From assembly GCF_041860085.1 (NCBI RefSeq), contig NZ_CP124747.1:2356001-2420000 (forward strand): DNA of 64,000 bases, given 5' to 3'. Position numbers and translations under genes: made by a program. The stretch comes from Schlesneria sp. DSM 10557 (GTDB taxonomy: Bacteria; Planctomycetota; Planctomycetia; Planctomycetales; Planctomycetaceae). Within the stretch, counting starts at the first letter, position 1; each line of letters opens with the position of its first letter. The notes below the pieces were generated by a model, which did not search any database, had not been told where the DNA came from, and was given only the letters and a program-made list of their open reading frames with translations. Below are positions 16,281 through 25,805 of this stretch, in pieces.

Positions 16281-17359
16281 TGAGCCCCACAACCAATTCG
16301 CCTTCCATTTCCATTGATGCACTGACCCAGTTCTGCCTGGCGGCCCTGACGAGGGTGGGCGTCTCTCAAACGGATGCGAAAACAACCGCCACGGCACTTG
16401 TGACGACGGATGCCATGGGCGTCTTCACCCACGGAACCAAACTGCTGGCCGGCTATCTCAATAAGCTGAAAGGGGGAGGATACCGGGCGGGGGCCACGCC
16501 GCGTATCGAGCGGGAAGGACTCGGCTGGGCTCTCATCGATGGTGAATCGGCGCTGGGGCAGGTTGGAAGTGACTTTGCTATGCGCACCGCGATCGAGAAA
16601 GCACGGAAAGTGGGGGTCGCCTATGTCGGCCTGAGAAACACAGGCCACATCGGTGCCGCCGGCTATTATGCGGCGAGTGCCGCTCGGCAAGGCTTCATCG
16701 CGATGGTCACCGGCAATGATATCCCCAGCGTCGCCGCTCCCGGGTCCAAACGAGCTGTCCTCGGCAGTAACCCGATTGCCTACGGTGTTCCCCACGGAAA
16801 CGGGGAACCGATTGTGCTGGATATGGCCACCGCCGCCGTTGCGGGGGGCAAGATTTACGCCGCCATTCAACGGGGCGAGACCATTCCTTCGACCTGGCTG
16901 ATCGATCAGGAAGGCCAGCCGACGGTCGACGGCAGTCTGTACCCGGATTGCGCATCCCTGGCGCCGATGGCAGGCCATAAGGGTTACGGATTTGGGCTTT
17001 GGTGCGAAATCTTGTCCGCAGTGCTGCCGGGGGGCAAAATGACCTGGCAGGTCGGGAGCTGGATCTTCGACGATCCTTCGCTCCCCTCCGAACACAACGC
17101 CTCATTCATCGCCATCGATATCGGTGCGATGGTCCCGCGCGAACAATTCGACCAGCGACTTCAGCACCTGATCGACGAGATCCACGCGGCCCCCACTGCA
17201 GCGGGAATCGAACGTGTCCTGCTTCCCGGCGAACGAGAATGGGGGCTCTATCAGAAGGCTCACCAGGAAGGAATCAAACTTCCACAAGACGTTCGCGACA
17301 AGCTTGTTCAGGCGGCCGCGCACGCAGGGATCGAGCCCCCCGCTGAACTCAGTCGTTAA
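16280..17359 (+). CDS. Ldh-family (malate/L-lactate/ureidoglycolate-type) dehydrogenase
   Basis: Protein of 359 residues beginning at the ATG that overlaps the epimerase stop. The family hallmarks are present: the substrate-binding THGTKLL segment near residue 50, the catalytic-His context NTGHIGAAGYYA, the NAD-contact region GSNPIAYGVP and APMAGHKGYG. These enzymes oxidise 2-hydroxyacids with NAD(P) and do not use a Rossmann fold. Together with the 2-hydroxyacid dehydrogenase and the epimerase upstream it forms a three-gene oxidoreductase set. The exact substrate is not visible. Confidence 0.9.
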   Translation: MSPTTNSPSISIDALTQFCLAALTRVGVSQTDAKTTATALVTTDAMGVFTHGTKLLAGYLNKLKGGGYRAGATPRIEREGLGWALIDGESALGQVGSDFAMRTAIEKARKVGVAYVGLRNTGHIGAAGYYAASAARQGFIAMVTGNDIPSVAAPGSKRAVLGSNPIAYGVPHGNGEPIVLDMATAAVAGGKIYAAIQRGETIPSTWLIDQEGQPTVDGSLYPDCASLAPMAGHKGYGFGLWCEILSAVLPGGKMTWQVGSWIFDDPSLPSEHNASFIAIDIGAMVPREQFDQRLQHLIDEIHAAPTAAGIERVLLPGEREWGLYQKAHQEGIKLPQDVRDKLVQAAAHAGIEPPAELSR

Positions 17360-17517
17360 GCACGCCCTGATGCAGACTTACGGACCGCTGGTCGCGTGCT
17401 GTGAAGGCCAGTTCCGTGAACCCTCCTTCGGCGGGAGCGCGGGGCAGACTGTTGAAGCCACGTTTGAACCACTATGCTCCGCTCAGGTTTATCACTTTTG
17501 CAGGAGCTGCGGCGTTC

Positions 17518-18636
17518 GTGAGTCTGTTTCGATATCATTTAGAGGCAACGGATCCCGTGACGGGAGCCCGCGTCGGTCGCTGGGACACCCCGCATGGGTC
17601 CGTGGAAACCCCGGCGTTCATGCCCGTGGGAACGCTGGCAACAGTGAAAGGTCTGACCCCCGACCAACTCCGTCAGGCAAAAGCGCAGATGGTTCTGGCG
17701 AACACCTACCATCTTGCTCTCAGACCCGGCGCCGATGTCGTTGCCGAAATGGGGGGACTCCACCAGTTCATGCAGTGGGATGGGCCCATCCTGACCGACA
17801 GCGGAGGATTTCAGGTCTTCAGCCTGGCTCCCATGCGAAAATTGTACGAAGACAAAGTGGTCTTCCGATCGCATATCGACGGCAGCCTGCTGGAACTCTC
17901 CCCGGCGCAGTGCATCGGGATCCAGGAAAAGCTGGGCGCCGACTGCATCATGTGTCTGGATGAATGCCCGCCGCACGACGCGCCGGTGGAAAAAATTCAG
18001 GCCGCCGTCGACCGGACGACCATCTGGGCGGCTCGCTGCCGGGACGCTCAGGTCCGCCAGGATCAGGCATTATTCGGTATCGTGCAGGGGGGCACGCACC
18101 AGAGCCTGCGCGAACGCTCCGTGGCCGGCCTGCTTCCGCTGAATTTCCCCGGTTATGCCGTCGGTGGCCTGAGTGTCGGGGAAGAACCCGAACAGATGTA
18201 CCAGACCCTCGACTTCACCGTTCCACTGCTTCCGACCGATCGCCCCCGCTATCTGATGGGGGTCGGTCGACCGGTGGATCTGCTGGAAGGAGTCCTGCGT
18301 GGCATCGACCTGTTCGACTGTGTCATGCCGACACGCAACGGGCGAAATGCAACAGCCTTTACCAGCCAAGGTCTGCTGAAACTCAAGAACCTGAAGCACC
18401 GTACAGACCCGACCCCCGTCGACCCGGAATGTGAGTGCCCTGTCTGCCGACAGTTCAGTCGTGCCTACATTCGCCATCTGTTCGTGGCGGGTGAGATGCT
18501 CGGTCCGATTCTGCTTTCATGGCATAACATCGCCTACTACCAGAAGCTGCTTCGAGACTTGCGGCAAGCGATCAGAGCAGGGCGTTCTGCGGAGTTCCGT
18601 ACAGATCAACTTGCCCGATGGAATCGATCCGTTTAA
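17518..18636 (+). CDS. tgt: tRNA-guanine transglycosylase (queuine tRNA-ribosyltransferase)
   Basis: Protein of 372 residues from a GTG at 17518, which has AGGAG eleven bases upstream and gives the normal family N-terminus ([12 protein letters not shown]). A longer frame opens at 17401, but the added residues are not family-like. Catalytic segments: DSGGFQ with Asp94, and [13 protein letters not shown] with the nucleophile region at Asp264. Zinc ligands are Cys305, Cys307 and Cys310, with a His near 336. The enzyme swaps guanine 34 for the queuine precursor in GUN-anticodon tRNAs. The tgt-yajC-secDF order is common in bacteria. Confidence 0.95.
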   Translation: MSLFRYHLEATDPVTGARVGRWDTPHGSVETPAFMPVGTLATVKGLTPDQLRQAKAQMVLANTYHLALRPGADVVAEMGGLHQFMQWDGPILTDSGGFQVFSLAPMRKLYEDKVVFRSHIDGSLLELSPAQCIGIQEKLGADCIMCLDECPPHDAPVEKIQAAVDRTTIWAARCRDAQVRQDQALFGIVQGGTHQSLRERSVAGLLPLNFPGYAVGGLSVGEEPEQMYQTLDFTVPLLPTDRPRYLMGVGRPVDLLEGVLRGIDLFDCVMPTRNGRNATAFTSQGLLKLKNLKHRTDPTPVDPECECPVCRQFSRAYIRHLFVAGEMLGPILLSWHNIAYYQKLLRDLRQAIRAGRSAEFRTDQLARWNRSV

Positions 18637-18792
18637 GATGCCCCTCCGCGTCTGGTCGGGTTTTTCTTGCAGTATCAATCGTGCAAGCGAGCACTTCGGA
18701 CAAATTCACATGAAAAAACACTGCCCGGAGGCTTCACGATCAGACCGGGCAGTCCGTACAGGATCGGCACAGACTACGAATTGACGGGACCA

Positions 18793-19143
18793 ATGTTGAA
18801 CAGTTTCAACCAATTTCTGACGCTGGCCGAGGGCGAAGCCCCCAAAAACGATAGCTTTTTCTGGGTCATTCTGCCGCCACTCGCTCTCATCATGCTGATG
18901 TACATGGTGATGGACTCCCCACAGCGGAAGGCCAGGGCTCGGCGTGAAGCGATGATGAAGAACCTCAAGAAGGAAGACCGAGTGCTCACAACCGGTGGCA
19001 TCATCGGCAGCGTGGCCAATATCAGTCAGGATGGCAAGGAAGTCACACTGAAGGTCGACGACGGCACCCGCATCCGTTTTATCCGGAGTGCAATCGTGGA
19101 TGTCCTGTCAGCCGAGACCACAACCGAAACGACCAAAACGTAA
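18793..19143 (+). CDS. yajC: Preprotein translocase accessory subunit YajC
   Basis: Protein of 116 residues with one membrane helix at about 22-40 (FFWVILPPLALIMLMYMV) and the conserved YajC core (RREAMMKNLKKEDRVLTTGGIIG) followed by a beta-rich tail. YajC binds SecDF and YidC at the inner membrane. The ATG at 18793 was preferred to an upstream start at 18667 because the latter adds sequence unlike the family. It lies between tgt and secDF, the usual order. Confidence 0.92.
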   Translation: MLNSFNQFLTLAEGEAPKNDSFFWVILPPLALIMLMYMVMDSPQRKARARREAMMKNLKKEDRVLTTGGIIGSVANISQDGKEVTLKVDDGTRIRFIRSAIVDVLSAETTTETTKT

Positions 19144-19150
19144 ATGAAGA

Positions 19151-19179
19151 CGTCATGATTGCACGAAATCATGATGACG
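19151..19179 (+). repeat. Weak stem-loop after yajC
   Basis: CGTCATGATT and AATCATGATGACG pair over a GCACGA loop, with a 2-base bulge. No T-tract follows. It may separate yajC from secDF or protect the mRNA end. Confidence 0.3.
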
Positions 19180-19326
19180 CAAATGGGGATGCAGTGTCCT
19201 GACACCGAAAACCCTCAGTTGACTGCATCACACGATACTTAACGAGTCACTGGGGTTGGTCCCCAACTCGCCCAGAACAACCTCAGATTCAGACATTGAC
19301 ACATTTATCGGGACTGGAATTCACGA

Positions 19327-22317
19327 ATGGATGGAATCGGGCAATCAGTGCTGTTAATGCAGTCTGGAATATTGAGCCGTGAGTGGGCATTGATCCTCAT
19401 CATGGCGAGCGTTTTTGTCCTCCCCTTCGTACTCGGGGCCCTCATCGCCCGGGCACTTCGATTGGAAGATCTGTCGACACGGATTTCGGTCGTTCTCTTC
19501 TCGATATTCGCGTCGCTGGCCCCCTTCATGTTCGTGATGTCTCAAGGACATTCGTGGAAGTCAGCCATTCCGCTGGGGATCGATCTGGCAGGGGGAACCA
19601 ACCTTGTCTACGCCATCGACAGCCTTGCTGCCGAGCAGCAGCAGAAGAAGGAACCAGGCCAGTCCATTCCTGTCGCAGTCATCGACAAGATGGTGGCTGC
19701 GATCGCCAAGCGAATTAACCCCTCAGGTGCGGAAGAGGTCACCGTCCGCCGAGTCGGTAACGACCGTATCGAAATCATCATCCCCGGTGCCGACCCTGAT
19801 CTGGTCGAACAGAAGAAACGGCTGATTACCAAGCTGGGGAGTCTCGAATTCGGTATCGTCGCCAACGATAAAGATCACCAGAGCACCATCGAGAAAGCCA
19901 TGCGTCTTTCTCCGACCGTCAACGAACTTCGCAGTGGCGATCGCGTGATCGCCTCGTGGCGCGACAACGCGAAAGATTCCGTCGACCAGAGCGATCGACA
20001 GGCCGTTCGTCAGGTCCAGCGAACTGACCCGGTCACCGGTGAAACCGTCGACGTCTATCAGTACCTGATCATCCACAACCTGCCGGAATACACCGTCACG
20101 GGTAAATACCTGACTCACGCAGCCCCCGGGACAGATCAGAGCGGTGGCCCCGCTGTCAACTTCCGGTTTAACGCACGAGGGGCCGCATTGTTTGGCACCC
20201 TCACTCAGAACAACCTGCCTGACACCACCGAACAGTTCCATCGTCATCTGGCAATTCTCCTCGATGGTAAGGTCTACTCCGCTCCTCGAATTAACTCTCG
20301 TATCTCCGACAGCGGAACGATCGAGGGGAACTTCCGCATGGAGGAAGTCGAAGAGCTCGTCGGCGTGCTGAACGCAGGTGCGTTGGAAGTCCCCCTCAAG
20401 CAGACCCCGATCTCGGAATTCACCATCAGTCCGCTGCTGGGTGTCGACGTGCAGGAAAAAGGGATCGTCGCGATTCTCGCGTCCTCGATCATCGTGTTCG
20501 CATTCGTCATCATTTACTACCGGACTGCCGGTGTGATTGCGGCACTCAGCCTGGTACTGAACCTGCTGCTCGTCGTGGGCGCAATGGCCTTCATCTCTGC
20601 TACCTTCACCTTGCCCGGCCTTGCGGGTCTGGTACTGACAATCGGTATGGCCGTCGACTCGAACGTGCTTATCTATGAGCGTATGCGAGAAGAATTCGCT
20701 CGCGGTGCCAGTTTCCGCATGGCCATTCAGAACGGCTTCGACAAGGCGTTTGCCGCAATTATCGACAGTAACGTCACCTCGCTGATCACCGCCGTCATCC
20801 TGTACCTGATTGGTACCGATCTGATTCGCGGCTTCGCTGTGTCGCTGTTCATCGGTCTTTCGATGAGTCTCTTCTCGGTGCTGTACTTCGGGCACCTGGC
20901 CTTCGATATCCTCGAACGCAAACGCTGGGTCAAGAAGCTCACCATGATGCAGTTCATTGGTGAAACGAAAATCGACTTCCTCAAGAGTCAGGGCTGGGCA
21001 TTTGCCCTGTCGGGTGCTGTGATTCTGGCTGGCTTCGCCGCTCTGTTCGCACGCGGTGCCAGCAACATGGATATCGATATGAGCGGCGGAACCATGGCCA
21101 CGCTCGAGTTTGTCAACAAGCAGACCATCGATGATATTCGCAGTCGACTCGAACAGGCCTTCCCGAACGGCGTCAGCATCGAACGACTGACCGTCGGCGG
21201 CGAAGACCAGAAGGCCGGAACCCGTTATCGTATCCGTGCCACGATTGACCGCAAAGAAATGATTGCTGGCATCAACACCGCCTTCGCTGACAGCGAACAC
21301 GCTGTCGTCCGGGTCAGTCTCGATGACATCGCGATTTCGCAGCTCGGCGAACTCAAAGATGATTCCGCCCGTTTCTCGGGTGGCTCTGAAGCTAAGGTCA
21401 AGCTAAACGGCGGGATCTCGGCAGAAACGTTCCTCGCGTACGTTTCCGATTCTCTGGAGAACAACCCCACCTCCAGCACCAAGTACTCGTCAGGTTCTTC
21501 GCTGCTGCAGGTCAAAGGGGTGACTGAAGTTCCTAAGGCCTCCGATGCCCCTGTCGATCCAAAAATCCGGATTCCCGCCAAATACTCCGAACTGATCGTT
21601 CAGGCCACGCCCGAAGTGACCAGTCAGGATCTGGAGAGCAGCCTGAAGCTGGTTCAGGAACGACTCAGCACCGAGCCACTCCTCGATGAAGTGAATTCGT
21701 TCGACACCTCCGTCGCCAACGAGACGAAGTGGAGTGCGTTCTACGCCGTTACCGCCAGTTTGATCATGATCATCGTCTACATGTGGTTCCGGTTCGAGAA
21801 GGTCTACTTCGGGATCGCAGCTGTATCCGCTCTGGCGCACGACGTTCTCGTCACCCTCGGGGCGATCGCACTGGGTGCTTACCTCAGCAAAACACCCATC
21901 GGACCGCTGTTGATGCTCGAAGACTTCAAGATCAACATGAATCAGATCGCCTGTTTGCTGACCATCGTCGGTTACTCGCTGAACGACACGATCGTGATCT
22001 TCGACCGTATTCGAGAAATCAAAGGCAAGAACCCCAACATCACCTACAACATGATCAACCTGGCCGTGAATCAGACCTTGTCACGAACATTGCTGACGGC
22101 GTTCACCACCTTCCTGGTGGTGGTTGTGCTGTACATCGCAGGGGGTGAAGGGATCCACGGCTTCGCCTTCTCGATGCTCATCGGGGTTATCACTGGTTGC
22201 TACAGTACGGTCTACATCGCAAACCCCGTCCTGCTGTGGCTGGTCAACCGCGAAGCCGCCGCAAAGTCCGTCCCCCAGCGAGCTGGCGTCAAGCTGGGCA
22301 AGACGGGTGTCGCGTAG
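19327..22317 (+). CDS. secDF: Fused protein translocase SecD-SecF
   Basis: Protein of 996 residues, the length expected of SecD and SecF joined. The SecD half carries GIDLAGGTNLVY near residue 85, then a periplasmic domain and helices with GMAVDSNVLIYERMREE. The SecF half begins near residue 550 and repeats the pattern with IDMSGGTMATLEF and a C-terminal bundle containing GYSLNDTIVIFDRIREI. The complex uses the proton gradient to pull exported proteins out of the SecYEG channel. The periplasmic part of the SecF half has an insertion of about 150 residues that is longer than in E. coli SecF. A strong terminator follows. Confidence 0.96.
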   Translation: MDGIGQSVLLMQSGILSREWALILIMASVFVLPFVLGALIARALRLEDLSTRISVVLFSIFASLAPFMFVMSQGHSWKSAIPLGIDLAGGTNLVYAIDSLAAEQQQKKEPGQSIPVAVIDKMVAAIAKRINPSGAEEVTVRRVGNDRIEIIIPGADPDLVEQKKRLITKLGSLEFGIVANDKDHQSTIEKAMRLSPTVNELRSGDRVIASWRDNAKDSVDQSDRQAVRQVQRTDPVTGETVDVYQYLIIHNLPEYTVTGKYLTHAAPGTDQSGGPAVNFRFNARGAALFGTLTQNNLPDTTEQFHRHLAILLDGKVYSAPRINSRISDSGTIEGNFRMEEVEELVGVLNAGALEVPLKQTPISEFTISPLLGVDVQEKGIVAILASSIIVFAFVIIYYRTAGVIAALSLVLNLLLVVGAMAFISATFTLPGLAGLVLTIGMAVDSNVLIYERMREEFARGASFRMAIQNGFDKAFAAIIDSNVTSLITAVILYLIGTDLIRGFAVSLFIGLSMSLFSVLYFGHLAFDILERKRWVKKLTMMQFIGETKIDFLKSQGWAFALSGAVILAGFAALFARGASNMDIDMSGGTMATLEFVNKQTIDDIRSRLEQAFPNGVSIERLTVGGEDQKAGTRYRIRATIDRKEMIAGINTAFADSEHAVVRVSLDDIAISQLGELKDDSARFSGGSEAKVKLNGGISAETFLAYVSDSLENNPTSSTKYSSGSSLLQVKGVTEVPKASDAPVDPKIRIPAKYSELIVQATPEVTSQDLESSLKLVQERLSTEPLLDEVNSFDTSVANETKWSAFYAVTASLIMIIVYMWFRFEKVYFGIAAVSALAHDVLVTLGAIALGAYLSKTPIGPLLMLEDFKINMNQIACLLTIVGYSLNDTIVIFDRIREIKGKNPNITYNMINLAVNQTLSRTLLTAFTTFLVVVVLYIAGGEGIHGFAFSMLIGVITGCYSTVYIANPVLLWLVNREAAAKSVPQRAGVKLGKTGVA

Positions 22318-22407
22318 TCAAGTTTCTTCCTGACTCCCAAACCCGCCGTGAATCGAATTTGCGACAGGTTTGAGCAGAGCTCAGATCGAACATGGCAGTG
22401 AATGACA

Positions 22408-22451
22408 GAGGGACTGACAAATCACATCGATTTGTCAGTCCCTCGTCTTTT
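22408..22451 (+). terminator. Rho-independent terminator after secDF
   Basis: A 16-bp perfect stem (22408-22423 with 22429-22444) and a 5-nt loop are followed by GTCTTTT. It ends the secDF transcript. Confidence 0.88.
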
Positions 22452-22804
22452 GAAATCGTCTTCGACCTCGTCTTTTGACAACTCAAGCATCCATCCTGCC
22501 GAGATATCGCCCGCATCGTGGCTGATGACCGCCCGTAAGCGGCCGTCGCAATACCCAGATATGCACGTCCAAGTCGGGTAGGCCCGGTTGACGCGTCCTC
22601 GCGGCTACCGGGTCGGCGCCAGCCGCAAGAGGTTTCCCCAATATCCACCAACCGGTCCAGTCAGTCTCTCTCCACGGGCGAGTTTCCGAGTTTCCAGCAC
22701 GCGCAGTTCTCCGTTCGCTGGGTGAACGGAAAAAGGAAGGGGAGCACCAACCGGCACGCTCGTGAAGTCCGATGCATCCCCCGGAAAAAAAACGGCGAAA
22801 CCAA
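22452..22804. other. No gene seen between secDF terminator and kinase
   Basis: About 350 bases downstream of both converging genes. Open frames here read as antisense or noise. The only structure seen is a 6-bp stem near 22710-22735 without a T-tract. Confidence 0.45.
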
Positions 22805-24571
22805 TCAGATCGTCGTTCGCGATCCCGCGGAGCCCGAGTCTTCCAGTCGTGGCCAGGCCAGCAGGAAGCGAGACCCCTCACCCAGCCGGCTTTTCACGGT
22901 GATTTCTCCCCCGTGCTCACGAATGATCTTCTGACTGACCGCAAGCCCTAGACCTGTTCCTCGCGCCCCCTTGGTCGACTCAAAGACATTAAAGATTCGC
23001 TGGAGCTGGTCTTCCACAATCCCCGGTCCATTGTCGGTGACACCAACCCAGAACATATCTGTCACGGGATCCAGCCCCGTTTCAATCTTCACCAGTGCCC
23101 GGTCAGACCCTTCCACCGCGTCGATCGCGTTGGTCACAATGTTGAGGACGGCCCGATGAATCCCCTCGGGATCAAAGGTGCACAGAGGGAGGTTCGTCGC
23201 CGGCTCAAACCGCAGCTCCACCGCAAACTCATTCGCCCGCGCCTGCATCAACTCGAACACGTCATGCACGGTGTCGTTGAGCTGTGACTGCTGGTAGGCC
23301 GGCTTTCGTTCTTTACTGAACGTCAGCATGTCCATTACGAGGTTGTAGATGCGATTCTGGTTCTTCTCGACAACGTGCCAGCCCTTGCGGACCAGTTCTT
23401 CGTTGTGACCATTCAGCCCCATATCGATCAGGTAGCTTCCACCCCGCACGCCCTGCAGGATGTTCTTGATGTGGTGGCTGAGGGTCGCAATCGTCTGCCC
23501 CATCGCCGCCATCCGTTCGGCTTTGACGAAGGCATGCTGATAACGATTGTTCTCCACAGCCAGTGCCGTATGCCGACCAATCGCAATGAGCAGCCTCAGT
23601 TGATCTTCCCGAAAGCCACCCGACTTTTCCCGCGGCATCAGGAACGAGTCTGCCGGAGTCGTGATGTCCACGTAGATCACGCCCATCAGCTGATGCCGCC
23701 CCTGCATGGGAACACACATCGCCTCACGGATCCCCGCCCGGAAAATACTGTCCGTCGGGTCAAACCGGGTATCATGCTGAGCGTCGGTCGTCCGGACCCC
23801 CTGGCACGTCTTTAACACGTAATCGACGATCGTTCTCGAGATCGGCATGCGTGCCCCGGGAACGCCCGCCACCCGCTGACTGGTGACCTGCGGCTGGATT
23901 TCTCCGGACTGAGGATCCGACAACAGCACGCATCCTCGATCCGCGAACACCGCCGAGACCGTCAGATCCAGCGTCCGCTGCAGCGACTGCTCCAGCGACG
24001 AAGAGGGGCGAGCCACCTCTTCCGCGATACGGTAGAGAACCGAAAGACTGTTGGGCGAGTCGGCCGCCTCATCGCGAGTCGGCGAACTCGTCTCGACAAT
24101 CTCCTGGCCCATGTGAGTGACAATGCTGGAACGGTCGGCCGGATCGTGGCGACGCAGCAGGTTCACCCGTTCCGCCGCATTGTCTTTCCAACTGTCGCGA
24201 GAAGCGTTGCTGAAGAGCAGCAGCGTATTACCAAGCTGTATCTGGTCTCCGTCCACAAGCATGTGTGAGCGAATCGCCACACCGTTGACGAGCGTTCCGT
24301 TGGAGCTGTTGCGATCCGTCAGCACGAACTCGTCTTTGACGCGCTGGATCGTACAGTGATTTCGGGAGACTTCGTTGTCGAGAATGCGAATGTCATTGCG
24401 CGCATCGCGCCCCATCGCCAGCGGGCGGTCTCCCAACTCGAAGCGAGCGCCTTGTTCGACGCCCTGAACCACGAGCAACGAGGCATTCTTCACGACGTCA
24501 GCACCCCGATCGACAACTTTTTCGATACCATCCTCGAATCCCATGCACTTCGCAGTGGCATGCCCCATCAT
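22805..24571 (-). CDS. FHA-GAF sensor histidine kinase
   Basis: Protein of 588 residues. An FHA domain at about 30-120 keeps the phosphothreonine-binding residues (GRD, SRNH, NGTLVNG). A GAF domain covers roughly 185-345 (DRGCVLLSD through VPMQGRHQLMGVIYVD). The kinase core has the H-box LSHHIKN with His near 366, N-box NIVTNAIDAVE, DNGPGI and GTGLGLAV. No membrane segment is seen, so it is cytoplasmic. The FHA domain suggests it docks on a Ser/Thr-phosphorylated partner. The nearest receiver-like protein is encoded 585 bases upstream on the same strand. Two ATGs are adjacent at the start, and an inner ATG nine codons later is also possible. The sensor half resembles the phosphatase at 59503. 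Confidence 0.92.
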   Translation of the reverse strand: MMGHATAKCMGFEDGIEKVVDRGADVVKNASLLVVQGVEQGARFELGDRPLAMGRDARNDIRILDNEVSRNHCTIQRVKDEFVLTDRNSSNGTLVNGVAIRSHMLVDGDQIQLGNTLLLFSNASRDSWKDNAAERVNLLRRHDPADRSSIVTHMGQEIVETSSPTRDEAADSPNSLSVLYRIAEEVARPSSSLEQSLQRTLDLTVSAVFADRGCVLLSDPQSGEIQPQVTSQRVAGVPGARMPISRTIVDYVLKTCQGVRTTDAQHDTRFDPTDSIFRAGIREAMCVPMQGRHQLMGVIYVDITTPADSFLMPREKSGGFREDQLRLLIAIGRHTALAVENNRYQHAFVKAERMAAMGQTIATLSHHIKNILQGVRGGSYLIDMGLNGHNEELVRKGWHVVEKNQNRIYNLVMDMLTFSKERKPAYQQSQLNDTVHDVFELMQARANEFAVELRFEPATNLPLCTFDPEGIHRAVLNIVTNAIDAVEGSDRALVKIETGLDPVTDMFWVGVTDNGPGIVEDQLQRIFNVFESTKGARGTGLGLAVSQKIIREHGGEITVKSRLGEGSRFLLAWPRLEDSGSAGSRTTI

Positions 24572-25155
24572 ATCGAACAGGGCCGCAAACAGGGACTAAG
24601 TTCGTGAGACGAATCCGAAAAAACCGGTTCTCGACCAATCGACGAACGGGTTAGCCCGCCCAACTCAGCCCCTGCAGCGCCACCCCGTCCCCAATTTGCC
24701 ATCCGGGACGCGAACAGGCTGTTGGAAAAGAGGCGGCTGGCTCTGAAGTCCGCTTGAAATCCATTGCTCAAGCTGCATGTCCCACTTTTCAACAGGCAGC
24801 TAAGCCGCGCATGTGACGATCAGAACCATCCCTGGCTGACACGTCCTTCCTTGCGGTAACCCGTATGGTCCAACACCAGCTCGATCACGGCTTATGCCGG
24901 CACGGAACTCCTGCGTACGAGTCGTACAAGACGAGAGGGCACAGCCATGCCTTACAGCCCGTTGCCAGCGAGATGCTGGCCGCAATGGGGGGAGTTCGCT
25001 GCGGAGGGGGCAGGGGACTCATGGTGAAAGGGGACTGAGGGCGAAATCGTTCTGCGGACAACGAGGAACGTCTGGTGCCCGAGACGCCTGTCTCGCAGTT
25101 TCAACAGGGGGTCAATACCCGTGGAGGCCCCTGAGCGTCAGAGCGATCAACAATT
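24572..25155. other. Intergenic region with a possible small-element remnant
   Basis: No convincing gene. An imperfect inverted pair, CTGTTGGAAAAG (24719-24730) and CTTTTCAACAG (24785-24795), brackets 54 bases and could be the remains of a miniature element. A plus-strand open frame around 24870-25038 gives a protein-like string containing HGTPAYESYKTRGHSHA, but it has no start, no ribosome site and no family that I recognise. Confidence 0.3.
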
Positions 25156-25530
25156 TTAAGCGGCAGGGGGCAGGGCCAGCAGATCTTCGATCGTCTTCAG
25201 GAGTTCCGGATACTGAAACGGTTTCGAGAGAAAGCGGTCTCGTCCATCCACCTGAGTTTTGACAGAACCGATCAGAATCCGGTGCGATTCCTCGAAGCAG
25301 GATGCAGCATCCGCCGCCGTCGCTTCGTCCAGATCAATCACCACGACATGCGGCGACTTTTCGTCATCGCGCTGATTCAACAACGAACCGCGAGTTCGTT
25401 CGACATGGGTGCCACGGGGCTCCAGAACCGCTCTTAAAACGGCTTCTGTGTCCGTAATCCCATCTACCACCAACACATGAGGTGCTGAATTCACTCCGCC
25501 GTCCTTCCCTGGCTGGCAGTCATGCTTCAT
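25156..25530 (-). CDS. Receiver-like single-domain protein
   Basis: Protein of 124 residues with the outline of a CheY-type receiver: HVLVVDGITDTEAVLRAVL as beta1-alpha1, VVVIDLDEAT around the phospho-Asp position, and FLSKPFQYPELLKTIEDLL with the conserved Lys-Pro near the end. The N-terminal acidic pair is incomplete (VVDG), and about 10 residues are missing between beta3 and beta4, so phosphorylation is uncertain. It lies upstream of the FHA-GAF kinase on the same strand. A phosphorelay between them is an inference. The first dozen residues may not be translated, since a GTG at codon 13 is also possible. Confidence 0.6.
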   Translation of the reverse strand: MKHDCQPGKDGGVNSAPHVLVVDGITDTEAVLRAVLEPRGTHVERTRGSLLNQRDDEKSPHVVVIDLDEATAADAASCFEESHRILIGSVKTQVDGRDRFLSKPFQYPELLKTIEDLLALPPAA

Positions 25531-25805
25531 CTTGCTGCAAGGACAACCAACTGATGGCCGTCTGGCAGCGGGAGCGGTTTGTAATGCGAACTGAAAATCC
25601 TGTCAAAACCAAAAATCCATAAGAAACGTCCCGATTTTTTCGCGGACTCGCGTCACCACTTGCAAAGATTGCCGACGATGACAATTCTCGACAAAGACAG
25701 TACCTCCCGGAGTCGCCGCACTCATTTCCCGAGTCATCGTCGACACCCGGCACAACTGCTTCATAGCCCGAATTCGTCCCCTCTAAACAGACTGTGAAAG
25801 CTGCC

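Noticed and set aside
19723-21300. 525-codon open frame on the minus strand inside secDF
   Set aside because: It is antisense to a well-supported gene. The residues are an Asp/Gly/His-rich translation with no domain, as expected from the reverse of GC-rich coding DNA.
24870-25038. Plus-strand string with HGTPAYESYKTRGHSHA
   Set aside because: It looks protein-like, but there is no start, no upstream frame and no family I can name. Too weak to call even a pseudogene.
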